A DNA stretch of 64,000 nt from Calorimonas adulescens. GTDB taxonomy: Bacteria > Bacillota > Thermoanaerobacteria > Thermoanaerobacterales > UBA4877. Below are positions 18,129 to 27,403 of this stretch, piece by piece. Location: positions 56,951 through 120,950 of the forward strand of contig NZ_VTPS01000007.1 of assembly GCF_008274215.1 (NCBI RefSeq). The letters run 5' to 3'. Each line of letters starts with the position of its first letter. The first letter of the stretch is position 1. The notes beneath the pieces are model-generated. The model did not search any database. It saw nothing but the letters and a program-made list of their open reading frames with translations, and had not been told where the DNA came from. Made by a program: the position numbers and the translations under genes.

Positions 18129-19367
18129 TTATTTCTTATCTAACTCCAGCAAAGTTTCCAGCACTACCTCCGCCCCTTTTGCAAGGTCTTCATAGTCTGT
18201 CCACTCTTCGGGACAATGACTCCTACCATTTTTGCTAGGTACAAAAACCATTGCTGCAGGTGCAATGGAAGCCATAACCATTGCATCATGTCCCGCCCCA
18301 CTTACCATCCCTCTATGCTTGTATCCCAGCTTTTCAGCCACCGACTTTATTATGTCCCTTATATTTTCGTCCAGGCTAACAGGTGGCACATAGAGTTTAT
18401 TGGAATAGTTAACTTCAAACCCCTTTTCTTTAAGTACATCGGCGCCGCTTTTTAATTTTCCCCATATCTCATCCATAATCATCCTGTCCATTGACCTTAT
18501 GTCCACACTCATTATAACCTTACCTGGTACAACATTGGCAGCACCCGGTTCTATCCTTATTTTGCCAACTGTGCCTACAGTACCTTCCCCTACTGTTTTA
18601 GCCAGTTCATTCACATATATAATAAGGTCTGATGCCTCTACAAGCGCATCATGCCTTAGAGTCATAGGTGTTGTACCTGCATGGTCAGGACTCCCTATAA
18701 TCTCAACTTCATATTCGCTTATACCAACTATACCTTCAACTATACCTATATCGACACCTTCATTCTCCAGTACAGGACCCTGCTCTATATGCAATTCAAT
18801 AAATGCAGCAATGCTTCCCTTTCCCCTCTTAGCCTTTCTAATCCCATCAGGATCTAATCCAAAGTCCATCATTGCCTTGTACATGGATACACCATCAGCA
18901 TCTATTGCATTTTTTAAGTCATCTACGGTCACATCACCCTTAATGGCCCTGCTCCCAAAAAGTCCAGAGCCAAACCTGCCTCCCTCCTCTTCAATAAACG
19001 CTACAAACTCTACAGGATGCTCGGTAACAGTTCCCTTCTCATTCATTACCCTTGCTATTTCAATTGCAGCGACAACACCGGCGGTTCCATCAAAAGCTCC
19101 ACCATGAGGTACCGAGTCAAAGTGTGAACCTATCATAATAGATGCAGCTTTTTTGCCCTTCTTTTTACTTCCCTCCCTCCTGCCAAATATTGTACCTGCG
19201 GCATCTTCATATACCACAAGACCCGCCCTCTCCATCTCCCCTTTCATGTAATCTCGCGCTCTTCTATCTTCTTCAGAAAAAGAAAGCCTTGTTACCCCAT
19301 CTCCTGGAGTAGATGTAAAACCTGCCATCGTTTCAATATCTCTTTTTATTCTTTCAACGTTCACCAT
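18129..19367 (-). CDS. M20-family amidohydrolase (N-carbamoyl-L-amino acid hydrolase / allantoate amidohydrolase type)
   Basis: 412 residues. Zinc ligands are visible in order: GSHFDSVPHGGAFDG (His and bridging Asp), EEEGGRFGSGLFGSR (catalytic Glu and ligand), FIELHIEQGPVLE (His) and the C-terminal SGAGHDAM (His). This set is characteristic of the HyuC/AmaB/AllC group, which hydrolyses N-carbamoyl amino acids or allantoate, rather than of M20 peptidases. The start at 19367 has GGGGGAG upstream. It lies just downstream of the nine-gene catabolic operon but is separated by a terminator. Given the adenine deaminase, PucR regulator and racemases nearby, a role in cyclic ureide or hydantoin breakdown is plausible (inference). 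Confidence 0.88.
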   Translation of the reverse strand: MVNVERIKRDIETMAGFTSTPGDGVTRLSFSEEDRRARDYMKGEMERAGLVVYEDAAGTIFGRREGSKKKGKKAASIMIGSHFDSVPHGGAFDGTAGVVAAIEIARVMNEKGTVTEHPVEFVAFIEEEGGRFGSGLFGSRAIKGDVTVDDLKNAIDADGVSMYKAMMDFGLDPDGIRKAKRGKGSIAAFIELHIEQGPVLENEGVDIGIVEGIVGISEYEVEIIGSPDHAGTTPMTLRHDALVEASDLIIYVNELAKTVGEGTVGTVGKIRIEPGAANVVPGKVIMSVDIRSMDRMIMDEIWGKLKSGADVLKEKGFEVNYSNKLYVPPVSLDENIRDIIKSVAEKLGYKHRGMVSGAGHDAMVMASIAPAAMVFVPSKNGRSHCPEEWTDYEDLAKGAEVVLETLLELDKK

Positions 19368-19439
19368 CAAAGCTCCCCCGTTTCTCAATTCATATATTCA
19401 TATTATATCCTATACTACCAACAAAAAACAGATGAAATT

Positions 19440-19470
19440 AAAATTCTGGCAGGAAAATCTCCTGCCAGAA
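19440..19470 (-). terminator. Terminator closing the nine-gene catabolic operon
   Basis: Perfect 11-bp stem (TTCTGGCAGGA / TCCTGCCAGAA) with a 5-nt loop at 19444-19470, then TTTTAATTT on the minus strand, 21 nt after the last stop codon. Confidence 0.85.
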
Positions 19471-19491
19471 CAAAAGATGCCTTTTGAAGGA

Positions 19492-19767
19492 TTAGAGAGC
19501 TTCAATGATAAGTTTTAAAATCTCATTAACGCCTTCCTCAAATTTTTCTTCGTTTGTCATCACAAGTTTTGTGCATTTTTTAATCCTGCTATTGATTTCA
19601 TCTAGGGTTTCATCCTGTATATCGTTGCCCTTGGCATATTCGATTAACATTGAAGCACTTTCTAAAAGTCTCAATGGACCATATAGCTTGGGCTCATGAA
19701 AGAGGCCTACGGCACTGGTAACCATAAACGCCAGTACATCTCTGTAATCCACCCTATCTGACAACAT
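19492..19767 (-). CDS. Small conserved-looking protein of unknown function
   Basis: 91 residues, all-helical in appearance, no signal or membrane segment. Starts MLSDRVDYRDVLAFMVTSAV and contains LYGPLRLLESASMLIEYA. It resembles small proteins I associate tentatively with DUF6092, but I cannot confirm this. The ATG at 19767 has GAGAGGTG upstream and overlaps the nitroreductase gene by 14 nt, so it is very probably translated as the last gene of the operon and may work with the nitroreductase. Confidence 0.6.
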   Translation of the reverse strand: MLSDRVDYRDVLAFMVTSAVGLFHEPKLYGPLRLLESASMLIEYAKGNDIQDETLDEINSRIKKCTKLVMTNEEKFEEGVNEILKLIIEAL

Positions 19768-20263
19768 CAGACACCTCTCTTGTATCCCTTCTCGACGGAG
19801 GCTCGGGAGACTCATCAGGATAACCTATTGTTATCAAAAACCTTGGTTCTATGTCATCTTCTAAATTGAGCAGTTTCTTTACGGCCTCTCTGCTGAATGA
19901 TAATTTTATACAGCTTCCCAGTCCGAGGTTATATGCCATCAACATCATGTTCTGCGCTGCCATAGCCAAATCAGATATGTGGCCCTCACCCATATCCTCG
20001 CCGTGGTCTTTAACAATGGAAGAGTTTAAAGATATGACGATAATACACGGTGGATTTTCATTAAACATGCCAGGTGAGAATGATTTAATTCTATTTATCA
20101 TATTTTTATTCAATATTATAGTAAAATGCCATGGTTGAAGATTACTGGCTGACGGCGCCCATGTACCGGCTTCAACAATTTTAAATATAGCATCCTCATA
20201 AACAGATTCATCTCGGTATCTTCTGATACTTCTTCTTCCCTTAATAGCCTCGTACAAATCCAT
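19754..20263 (-). CDS. Nitroreductase family flavoprotein
   Basis: About 169 residues, FMN-binding nitroreductase fold. N-terminal MDLYEAIKGRRSIRRYRD is the classic FMN-contact segment (RRSIR), followed by APSASNLQPWHF and the C-terminal GYPDE. The start at 20263 has AGGAG spaced 9 nt upstream; an ATG at 20272 directly abuts AGGAG and is less likely. Members reduce nitro, quinone or enone groups, or act on flavins and iodotyrosine; the substrate is not evident. It is embedded in the DUF917/DUF1177/AroM operon. Confidence 0.88.
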   Translation of the reverse strand: MDLYEAIKGRRSIRRYRDESVYEDAIFKIVEAGTWAPSASNLQPWHFTIILNKNMINRIKSFSPGMFNENPPCIIVISLNSSIVKDHGEDMGEGHISDLAMAAQNMMLMAYNLGLGSCIKLSFSREAVKKLLNLEDDIEPRFLITIGYPDESPEPPSRRDTREVSDVVR

Positions 20264-20275
20264 GGTTGTCATCTC

Positions 20276-20938
20276 CTAATTTAAAATCTCGGCAGCCACC
20301 CTTGCCACCGTAGTTCTTGAAAGAATAACTGGCCTGCCGCTCTGCTTTTTTACAGCCTCTTTCATTTGAAGATTATACCCCATGCAGTCCATAACTATGA
20401 TATCACATAAATTAAGTTTGCCTGCTGCTTTCACTATACCATCAAAAACTCCGTATGGAGAGGCTGCAGCTATAACAATATTATCAAAGCCGCTCCATTT
20501 GTTGAGTGTCATCTCTATCTGACCCTTATCTGGTACCATAACACCGAGACAGACGCTCCGGTCCAACGAATCCACTATTCCCTTAATTACGTCACCAGGT
20601 TTTATCAAAAGTGCATGTGAATCAAAGTGGGGAAACTCACCTGTACACAGCAGCAATATTGCATCTACCCCTAAACCATTTAGCTCATCGATTTTTTGCT
20701 GCATCAGCCCTAGAATTTTATCCTCAGACAATTTCACCTCTGTCCCATCCCTGAGCCTTGAAACTAACATTTTTCCCACACCCTTCACTGGTGTAAGCTT
20801 TTCAATTTCTCCTCGACTCAGGTCATCTAATGCACCTCTTTCAATTATCTCAATATCACCTAATATACATTTGATTTCGGATATAATGTCTGTACGCGGA
20901 GACTGTCCAATGGTTACAGCCCCTATTCTTTTATTCAT
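20276..20938 (-). CDS. AroM family protein
   Basis: 220 residues. Matches AroM-type proteins: N-terminal RIGAVTIGQSPRTDI, central ILLLCTGEFPHF and C-terminal DCMGY. The fold is probably related to Asp/Glu racemases, with Cys residues in LLCTG and MDCMG placed like the racemase catalytic pair (inference). Function unknown; the name comes from the E. coli aro gene neighbourhood and does not imply aromatic synthesis. It overlaps the DUF1177 gene by 8 nt and has AAGGTGG upstream. Confidence 0.87.
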   Translation of the reverse strand: MNKRIGAVTIGQSPRTDIISEIKCILGDIEIIERGALDDLSRGEIEKLTPVKGVGKMLVSRLRDGTEVKLSEDKILGLMQQKIDELNGLGVDAILLLCTGEFPHFDSHALLIKPGDVIKGIVDSLDRSVCLGVMVPDKGQIEMTLNKWSGFDNIVIAAASPYGVFDGIVKAAGKLNLCDIIVMDCMGYNLQMKEAVKKQSGRPVILSRTTVARVAAEILN

Positions 20939-21872
20939 TTATACCACCTTTTTTCTGAAACATATGCATATCACCATACAGTTCAGTAATTTTCTGGAAT
21001 TCCATTCGGTCATAAAACTGGCATCTGCCATAGCCGAAGTTCTTGGCTGTCTCTATTACAAATCTTACAACCTCCTCTATATCTGTAACATGACTTGCAC
21101 CAGATGCACATCCAGGTACAGGCATCTCAGTAGTTATGGCAATACCCACAACCGGGACAGATGTGGCTACAGAAGGCTGCATAATACTGTTTATATGAAA
21201 AAGGCCATTCCCGTACGGTGTTATATCCTGCTGTGTTATAGCAAATACCTTCGGAGGTCTACCAGTTGTTATCTGCATTATATCCAGCAAATCCTCACTT
21301 ACCCTCAGGATATACCCCTCTTTTACTGTTGGCGAAATAGCAAAACCATTATAGTTTATTATTCTGTTTCCCTTGGTTGTATCGATGCTGAAGATAGCAT
21401 CCATCATATCGTCAACCTCATATCTGTTCATGACATCCATTTCTACAGGCGATCCCATGAAAGGTACGGGTTCATGGGGAAGCGTAGGTGCAAATGGACA
21501 AATATGTGTACTTATTATGACATCACCAGCAAGGATGTCTCCTTTTTTCTTCATTTCACTGAGTTTGGCAGCAACTGCTATGGCTGCCACTGCACCGTCA
21601 CCATCGGACACCAGACCTATCACCTCAGGCCTGGCCCCTATTCCTCCCAGCCTACCTACAACACCCAGTGTGGGAGCATTGCCGTTTTCTATCTTCCCAT
21701 TGCTTCCCGGGACAACAATTTTAATAAAGTCTGTATACCCTTCACTACCCTCTACCCTGGTAACCTTTACATGCTCCGCCCCGCTTTTCAGTAAATAATC
21801 CTTAACTCTATTTCCATTAATCTCGGGATCATCCAGCAGGTCATAGACCTCAAGGACATGCTTTAGGGACAT
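20931..21872 (-). CDS. DUF1177 family protein
   Basis: 313 residues. Typical DUF1177 features: MSLKHVLEVYDLLDDP at the N-terminus, Gly-rich VVGRLGGIGARPEVIGLVSDGDGA, and STHICPFAPT, a segment with His and Cys that could bind metal. Function unknown. It is usually found with AroM, DUF917 and OPT transporter genes, as here. The ribosome binding site AGAGGAGG is strong. It may be a hydrolase or lyase acting on the imported compound (inference only). Confidence 0.87.
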   Translation of the reverse strand: MSLKHVLEVYDLLDDPEINGNRVKDYLLKSGAEHVKVTRVEGSEGYTDFIKIVVPGSNGKIENGNAPTLGVVGRLGGIGARPEVIGLVSDGDGAVAAIAVAAKLSEMKKKGDILAGDVIISTHICPFAPTLPHEPVPFMGSPVEMDVMNRYEVDDMMDAIFSIDTTKGNRIINYNGFAISPTVKEGYILRVSEDLLDIMQITTGRPPKVFAITQQDITPYGNGLFHINSIMQPSVATSVPVVGIAITTEMPVPGCASGASHVTDIEEVVRFVIETAKNFGYGRCQFYDRMEFQKITELYGDMHMFQKKGGINE

Positions 21873-21886
21873 AAAAGAATCCTCCT

Positions 21887-22957
21887 CTAGTCTAAATATT
21901 TAAGCACTTCTTTACCTGTGACCTCCTCAATTGGTTTTAATAGTTCTCTATCTTTTACCCCAGAACCTAACAACAGGTTCTCCTGTGGTATATAAACAAT
22001 ATAAACCTCCTGACCATCTACAATGTCAGCACTGTTTATTACCTCACCATCTTTAGAGTCAAAGGTTACAATCAGGTCAGGAAAGGTTGCTATTCTTTCA
22101 TTCTCCGATTCCAATAGCATGTACTCATTCCAGAAATATAGTTGATACTTCTTAGTTTCAGATTTAAGTTCTACATAGCCAGAGTCAAAACCGCCCTCAG
22201 TCTTTAGACTCTTTCTGCACACGGTAGCTTTATCAATAGCTTTTCCGCCAAGAACAGTGCACACATTATTTATTCGCATAACAACCTCTTTATCCCTTGC
22301 GTATTGTCTACCAACCCTCAAGGCCTGTTTCATGGCTCCAACAGCACAATTTTCCCTTGCATAGTCTGCTTTTACAGGATTCCTCAATACAAATACCATA
22401 CCCCCCGCCATAACCGAGGCATACCTAACCATTGAAGAACATTTATCTATGCTACCCTTTGACAATAATTCAATATAATTATTCTTTTCATGGCTGCCGC
22501 CCACGGCCACCTGTATGCTTTCATAGTTGTTGACCCTGTTTAACCCCATAGACCCCATAACACCCGTAGGATGGGCCCTGCCATTACATGGAGCATCTAC
22601 AATTGGTATACCTGTAGCAGCCGATAAAATCCAGCCGTTTGCAATAGATAACCCACCCATTTCATTGACTATAATCCCATCTATCTTTTTTTGATAAATA
22701 TCTTCCAACAGTTCAAAAGCCTTAAGCTGATAGGAGGGCTCAATATATGCATCCCCGGCAGCAGGTGCTCCCACAGCAGATGCAGTAATAAGCACAGCAT
22801 CTGATGGTAAGTCATCTATATCAATAAGTTTAATAGTCCCCAATTCGACGGCAAGACGTGCTATCCTAAGACCAAGTTCCTTTGAACCCCCACCGCCCCC
22901 GCCCAGTACACTTCCTCCATTGACCATAGACTCCGCTGAATTATAATCTATTACCAT
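21887..22957 (-). CDS. DUF917 family protein
   Basis: 356 residues. The N-terminus has LGGGGGGSKELG, a glycine-rich signature of DUF917, followed by GAPAAGDAYIEP and NEMGGLSIANGW; the C-terminal ~70 residues contain IVYIPQENLLLGSG. The family includes proteins annotated as S-methyl thiohydantoin desulfurase and is related to hydantoinase subunits, which suggests chemistry on a cyclic amide. It overlaps the upstream racemase gene by 7 nt. No characterised homologue is known to me. Confidence 0.87.
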   Translation of the reverse strand: MVIDYNSAESMVNGGSVLGGGGGGSKELGLRIARLAVELGTIKLIDIDDLPSDAVLITASAVGAPAAGDAYIEPSYQLKAFELLEDIYQKKIDGIIVNEMGGLSIANGWILSAATGIPIVDAPCNGRAHPTGVMGSMGLNRVNNYESIQVAVGGSHEKNNYIELLSKGSIDKCSSMVRYASVMAGGMVFVLRNPVKADYARENCAVGAMKQALRVGRQYARDKEVVMRINNVCTVLGGKAIDKATVCRKSLKTEGGFDSGYVELKSETKKYQLYFWNEYMLLESENERIATFPDLIVTFDSKDGEVINSADIVDGQEVYIVYIPQENLLLGSGVKDRELLKPIEEVTGKEVLKYLD

Positions 22958-23628
22958 AAGCCATCGTTTCCTTTCCTTGTTAATATACCATACGTTATTA
23001 CCCCTGAAGCTATAACGGCATCAATCACGGGAAACTTTATATTATTTTTTAAATACTCCAGAGCCCCTATAGTAGAGAGACCCGTACATGCAAAAGCTAT
23101 AACATCAGCTCCCTTTTCAATAAGCTCATTAGCAGCCCTTAAAAGATGTATTTTATTATCATCGTTCATTAGATCTACTGTATTTCTTATCCCAGTGGGC
23201 TTAGCCTCACCTGTCAGTCTATGGCCAAGAATTTCTTTCATGGCCTCTGGTGTATCCTCTGTTATGCCAAGAGTACCTATCCTCTCTCCAGCTGCAATGG
23301 CCAGAGCGGCGCAGGCACTCCCTGCGCCGATAACCTGCATATTTAGTTTCATCCTTAATTCTTTCACAGCGGGGTCAGCAGCACAACTTACTATAATAGC
23401 ATCTACTCCTTCGCTTGCCAGTTTTTCCCCAAGCCTTATAATTTTGGGCACAGCTATCTTTTCCGATATGCTGTCATATATCCCATAGGGCTGGTCTTCA
23501 ATACACCGGCTTATTACTCTAAAATCAGGAATGAGTTTTTCTAAGATTTTACCATGGGCATTCAGTATTTTATCATTGTAAGTTGTAAGAACGCGGATTA
23601 ATCCTATTTTGTACATAGAAAGCTTCAT
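22951..23628 (-). CDS. Asp/Glu/hydantoin racemase family protein (1)
   Basis: 225 residues. Two catalytic-type cysteines are visible in the expected places: IVSCAADPA (residue ~80) and AFACTGLS (residue ~180). The IGLIRVLT N-terminus and GTLGITEDT segment fit the Asp/Glu racemase fold, hydantoin racemase or maleate isomerase-like branch. It epimerises or isomerises a small amide or acid through a Cys pair; substrate unknown. GAAAGGAGAAAGG precedes the ATG. It is the first of two such paralogues in the operon. Confidence 0.85.
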   Translation of the reverse strand: MKLSMYKIGLIRVLTTYNDKILNAHGKILEKLIPDFRVISRCIEDQPYGIYDSISEKIAVPKIIRLGEKLASEGVDAIIVSCAADPAVKELRMKLNMQVIGAGSACAALAIAAGERIGTLGITEDTPEAMKEILGHRLTGEAKPTGIRNTVDLMNDDNKIHLLRAANELIEKGADVIAFACTGLSTIGALEYLKNNIKFPVIDAVIASGVITYGILTRKGNDGLW

Positions 23629-23701
23629 TCCTTTCTCCTTTCTCTCCGCTCGAAGTAAGAAATCTCATAGATCATTTTTGTGAGATATCTCAAGATATAG
23701 C

Positions 23702-25360
23702 TCACTTACTTGAACGCTTTGTAAACAGGTTAAGGGTACTTGTAAAGAATGAATATAATGTTGAACCAGCTATAAAACCTGCAGCAAGTATATACATTGG
23801 TGACTGTACCTTATTTCCATATTTCCTTTGCAGTATTACCCTAACAACTATTGCCACAAGGACACCAAAACCTGCATTAGGGTTTAAAATTAAAAGGCCG
23901 GTAGCAAACAATATGCCTATCTGTCTCTCTGCCCCACCAATAAACTGTATGACAGCACCTACCACTGCCCATATAAGGAGGTTTTGAAGGACTCCCGGCT
24001 GTGCTCCAGCCTGAATGGTTGCTGCAAACACCCTGTCCACAGGAGGAAAGAGATCCTGGCTGAAATAACTTGTATAACTGAATATAACCACAACTATAGC
24101 GACTAGCCCACCCATGAGTTCAGCAAAATATTGCTGCCTTCTGCCAAAGAGTTCAATGTTGACATCCCTCGCCTCGCCTCTTAAAAGCCATCCAGTTTTC
24201 AGATCATAACCCATATCAGCAAATGCTGGACCTGTACAAGCGGTATAACCAACCAGGAGTCCAAGTGCCAGTGGCGGAAACCCCATTAACATGCCAAGTA
24301 CAAGAAATATTAGAGCTGTTGCAAACCCAGGAAACCAACCAGCATGCATGGCTGAAATACCTACCATAAGTTCAGATACAAGTGCTGAAATTGCAGCAAA
24401 CACAATCCACCATATCAGCATTGGCAAACTCATATCTGACAGGATTCCACCAACAAAGGCTAAAATCAGTCCACCTATCAGATATAAAATAAATCCATTT
24501 TTTAATGATTTTAACATGTGCGCCGGTGTTCTTGTCGTTACATACCCGGCCTTTTCTTTTACTTTTTGTGTTAGTCTTTTCCCACGAATGATCAACATTA
24601 TTTGTGCCAAAGCTACTATACCAGCGCCAATCATAATACCGTGAGGTATATAAAGCGCATTTATATCAATCCCAAATAATAGCTTGGAATAACCTCTAAT
24701 AAGCAGACCGATACCAAACATGGTTAGTGTCCATTCGTTTCCTATCCAGGCAACGCCAACAACATCCATGGGAATTTTAAAGGCCTGGCCTACTGCACCC
24801 ACGATTCCACCTATTATTAGAAGCAGGGCACGCTTGCCGCCTTCTGCAGCCGCTAGAATAGTTTCACTGGTAGCTATACCCGGAGGCCATGCTTCATCGG
24901 CTGGAAAGGCTGGGGTATCAAACATCCAGTACATCATCGTAATATCCACCAGCATACCAAACGCTGCTCCAAACAGCATAGGCATAAGAGATTCCTTATA
25001 CCCCATAAGCCATATGGTCCCCATTGCTAAGAGCAGAGCATTGCCAGCGCCAAAGGTTGCTGCTGAAATACTGGTCTGTATTAAATTCTGCCTATAAATA
25101 TTTTTAAACCCCGAAAATGTCCTCGCAGGAATAATACTTACAAGCACGGCTATAAGTGCCCCAATAATTGAAGTATTGGCTGTTATTCCCAGCCTTACAA
25201 TAAGTTCAAGTCCAATTATAGAACCTAAACCCGAAACAATAAGAGTAACAATTACAGTTAAAGGTTCAAAAAGCCTTGGCTGAGGCTCCTGTAAATATTT
25301 TTCTATCACCGGGTCTAATGAACTGGCATCAAATTCCCTCCTGCCATCCGGCAAATCCAT
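23702..25360 (-). CDS. OPT-family oligopeptide transporter
   Basis: About 552 residues with 12 or more hydrophobic segments. The sequence has OPT features: FEPLTVIVTLIVSGLGSIIG, the repeated FPADEAWPPGIATSE and a long Gly/Ala-rich C-terminal half. OPT proteins are proton-coupled importers of small peptides or metal chelates. The start at 25360 is favoured over 25366 because the GGGGG Shine-Dalgarno sequence abuts the earlier ATG. As the only transporter in this operon it probably brings in the compound processed by the other gene products. Confidence 0.87.
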   Translation of the reverse strand: MDLPDGRREFDASSLDPVIEKYLQEPQPRLFEPLTVIVTLIVSGLGSIIGLELIVRLGITANTSIIGALIAVLVSIIPARTFSGFKNIYRQNLIQTSISAATFGAGNALLLAMGTIWLMGYKESLMPMLFGAAFGMLVDITMMYWMFDTPAFPADEAWPPGIATSETILAAAEGGKRALLLIIGGIVGAVGQAFKIPMDVVGVAWIGNEWTLTMFGIGLLIRGYSKLLFGIDINALYIPHGIMIGAGIVALAQIMLIIRGKRLTQKVKEKAGYVTTRTPAHMLKSLKNGFILYLIGGLILAFVGGILSDMSLPMLIWWIVFAAISALVSELMVGISAMHAGWFPGFATALIFLVLGMLMGFPPLALGLLVGYTACTGPAFADMGYDLKTGWLLRGEARDVNIELFGRRQQYFAELMGGLVAIVVVIFSYTSYFSQDLFPPVDRVFAATIQAGAQPGVLQNLLIWAVVGAVIQFIGGAERQIGILFATGLLILNPNAGFGVLVAIVVRVILQRKYGNKVQSPMYILAAGFIAGSTLYSFFTSTLNLFTKRSSK

Positions 25361-25381
25361 AGACATCCCCCTTTTTAAATT

Positions 25382-26446
25382 TTAATAGCCATATACACCA
25401 AGTCTTTTACAGTATTCCCTGATCTCCTTATTTACATATACCCCCTCCTCCTCTATCACCTTACCATCAAGGACGATGGTAGGATTCAATACTATTCCGT
25501 CGGTATGAGACGCAGAAGACCATGTTTTCCCCATAATCTGAGCCCCCTGGCTTCCCAGCCCAAACTCTATGCACCCAAATATTCTTTCGTCTTCTACTAT
25601 TCTCCCCGTCGGTTTTGTTATTCTTGGGCTAAAGCCCAAGGAATAGTGTGCTACTCTATACATTGTTGGATCGTTAAAGCTTGCCATCCATCTTTCAAAT
25701 ACCCTGGCTTCAGCGCCACCCTCTATCTTTGTAACCACACCCTCCTGCACCGTAAGTTTTATTGATGATGAAAGCTTTCCAAGTTCAGCAGGCGGCCACA
25801 CGGCACCATCAAAGACAATGGTCCCATTTATCGTTTCTTCAATGGGACACCACGACACCTGCCCTCCCAGCATCACCGGTTCTCCTTTTTTATCAGCAAG
25901 TTTCCCAGATACCCTGGCTCTCCTGCCGTGATTATAAGCCATAAGATCTGTACCATTGGGGCTCTTTATTTCAACTTTATCTGCTCTTTGAACAATTTCC
26001 CTAAGCAGATTGCCCATTTCTATTAACAGGTTATAGTCTACCCTGCCAATGGTGTTTACCATCATTGTCACATCCATGCCCGGCAAACAAAGGTATCTTG
26101 TACCATTGTCAAGAGCACCCCTCCATGCTTTAGTGTGTTGGATGTACGAGACTGCGTACTCTATCCAGACATCACTTTCTCTAATTGCACCTGCTACGGG
26201 TTTTGGAGGCTCCATTACAGCTGTCGGATTAGTATGATAAAGTATCACTGTCGGAACAGCTCCTGCTGCATATGCCGCCTTAGCTGTTTCAACAACTACA
26301 CGCAAGTCTGAAGATGTATCTGCTGTAATAACGACGACCTCATCCTTCTTTACAAGTGCAATCTCTTCAATTAATTTCCTGGCACCTTTAGCCAGTTCAA
26401 ACCCCAGATATTCGTCTCTTGTCTCAGTTCCTAGAGCAATATCCAA
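25382..26446 (-). CDS. M29-like aminopeptidase / dihydroxypyridine-dioxygenase-like metalloprotein
   Basis: About 354 residues. The fold family includes thermophilic M29 aminopeptidases and NicX-type 2,5-dihydroxypyridine dioxygenases. Visible: NGTDLMAYNHGRRARVSGK, IEETINGTIVFDGAVWPPAEL, and C-terminal GCIEFGLGSQGAQIMGKTWSSASHTDGIVLNPTIVLDG split by metal-ligand-like Glu/His/Asp. A peptidase or ring-opening hydrolase activity is inferred from the family. The start is read as TTG at 26446, since AGGGAGGTG lies 6 nt upstream and the alternative GTG (26455) is inside that ribosome binding site. It lies directly upstream of the OPT gene. Confidence 0.75.
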   Translation of the reverse strand: MDIALGTETRDEYLGFELAKGARKLIEEIALVKKDEVVVITADTSSDLRVVVETAKAAYAAGAVPTVILYHTNPTAVMEPPKPVAGAIRESDVWIEYAVSYIQHTKAWRGALDNGTRYLCLPGMDVTMMVNTIGRVDYNLLIEMGNLLREIVQRADKVEIKSPNGTDLMAYNHGRRARVSGKLADKKGEPVMLGGQVSWCPIEETINGTIVFDGAVWPPAELGKLSSSIKLTVQEGVVTKIEGGAEARVFERWMASFNDPTMYRVAHYSLGFSPRITKPTGRIVEDERIFGCIEFGLGSQGAQIMGKTWSSASHTDGIVLNPTIVLDGKVIEEEGVYVNKEIREYCKRLGVYGY

Positions 26447-26466
26447 TTCTAGCACCTCCCTGTTTT

Positions 26467-27183
26467 TTAAACCTCAAACTGGTACCCAGTCCTCTTTTTA
26501 AGTGGAGGATAAGGATACGCTTTTTTTGAATGTGATATATTCATACAAACCAGAGCCTCTGCCAACTTTACAGCAGCCTCTCCGGGTATTATCACCGGTA
26601 TTCTGTATTTTTCCATCATCTTTTCTTTCATGTGCATTATGGACCCACAGCCGAATATCACGGTATCTACACCGTCATCCAAAAGTTTAATCATTATAGA
26701 GTGCAATTTCTTTTCGACCAGTTCATTATTTGAAAGCTCCATTACCGGAATATCTAACGGCACTACGGAGCACACCTTATCTGCAGTTCCTATAATCTTG
26801 GACTTTTTAATATTTCTTATTACGGAATTTTTGATTGTTGTTATAATACCTATCCTCTCTCCAAGACAATATGCCATTATCTGTGCTGCCTCTCCTATAC
26901 CAATCACAGGTATGCTCACTTTTTCTCTTGCTGCATAGAGGCCAGGGTTACTAAAGCAATATATAATTACAGCATCAAAACCCTCTTTTTCCGCCTGTAT
27001 TGTTTCTTTTAACACATAAGGTGCTGAAAGCACCTCATCATATTCAGACTCTATTGAAATTGGCCCTCCTTCAATATTCTTTATAACAATATTGCTATCT
27101 TTAGAGGCCACAGCCTGCATTAAAGAAAGGGCATCTCTATTCCACATCTCAGTTATCACAGGCATTATAACCTTAAGCCTCAT
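26467..27183 (-). CDS. Asp/Glu/hydantoin racemase family protein (2)
   Basis: 238 residues, second racemase-like paralogue and first gene of the operon. Catalytic-type cysteines: VIIYCFSNPG (residue ~80) and VIFGCGSIMH (residue ~185). GIGEAAQIMAYCLGERIGIITT matches hydantoin racemases. The ATG at 27183 follows GGGGGAGG; an in-frame ATG 30 nt further upstream is less likely. Two racemases in one operon suggest substrates of both configurations, or two successive isomerisations (inference). Confidence 0.85.
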   Translation of the reverse strand: MRLKVIMPVITEMWNRDALSLMQAVASKDSNIVIKNIEGGPISIESEYDEVLSAPYVLKETIQAEKEGFDAVIIYCFSNPGLYAAREKVSIPVIGIGEAAQIMAYCLGERIGIITTIKNSVIRNIKKSKIIGTADKVCSVVPLDIPVMELSNNELVEKKLHSIMIKLLDDGVDTVIFGCGSIMHMKEKMMEKYRIPVIIPGEAAVKLAEALVCMNISHSKKAYPYPPLKKRTGYQFEV

Positions 27184-27339
27184 AAAACCTCCCCCTATGA
27201 ATAAATATATCAACCATTAATTCAAATGTCTGTATCATGTCAAATCTATAATCTCGCTAAAAAAGCGCTATATAGCAAGCAATATTGGCCTCTACACGTT
27301 AGGTATATTTTATATTAATATTTGTGAAATTGATATATG

Positions 27340-27398
27340 CAAAATATATAAAATCAGGGAAGAATATTTGGTTATGATAGCCAAATGTCCTTCCCTGA
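27340..27398 (-). terminator. Terminator after pucR-type gene
   Basis: Two stacked stems: TCAGGGAAG/CTTCCCTGA (27354-27362 with 27390-27398) and ATTTGG/CCAAAT inside it, followed by an AT-rich TTTTATATATTTT on the minus strand. It stands 5 nt after the regulator stop codon and about 170 nt before the racemase gene, so it separates the regulator from the operon. Confidence 0.75.
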
Positions 27399-27403
27399 AG
27401 GAT

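Noticed and set aside
18499..19107. Plus-strand open frame of 202 codons opposite the amidohydrolase
   Set aside because: Low-complexity Ser/Pro/Ile sequence antisense to an intact M20 gene.
20871..21794. Long plus-strand open frame (307 codons) opposite DUF1177
   Set aside because: Composition rich in Cys, His and Tyr, no ribosome binding site, and it lies antisense to a clear gene with good family match; it is a mirror of codon bias.
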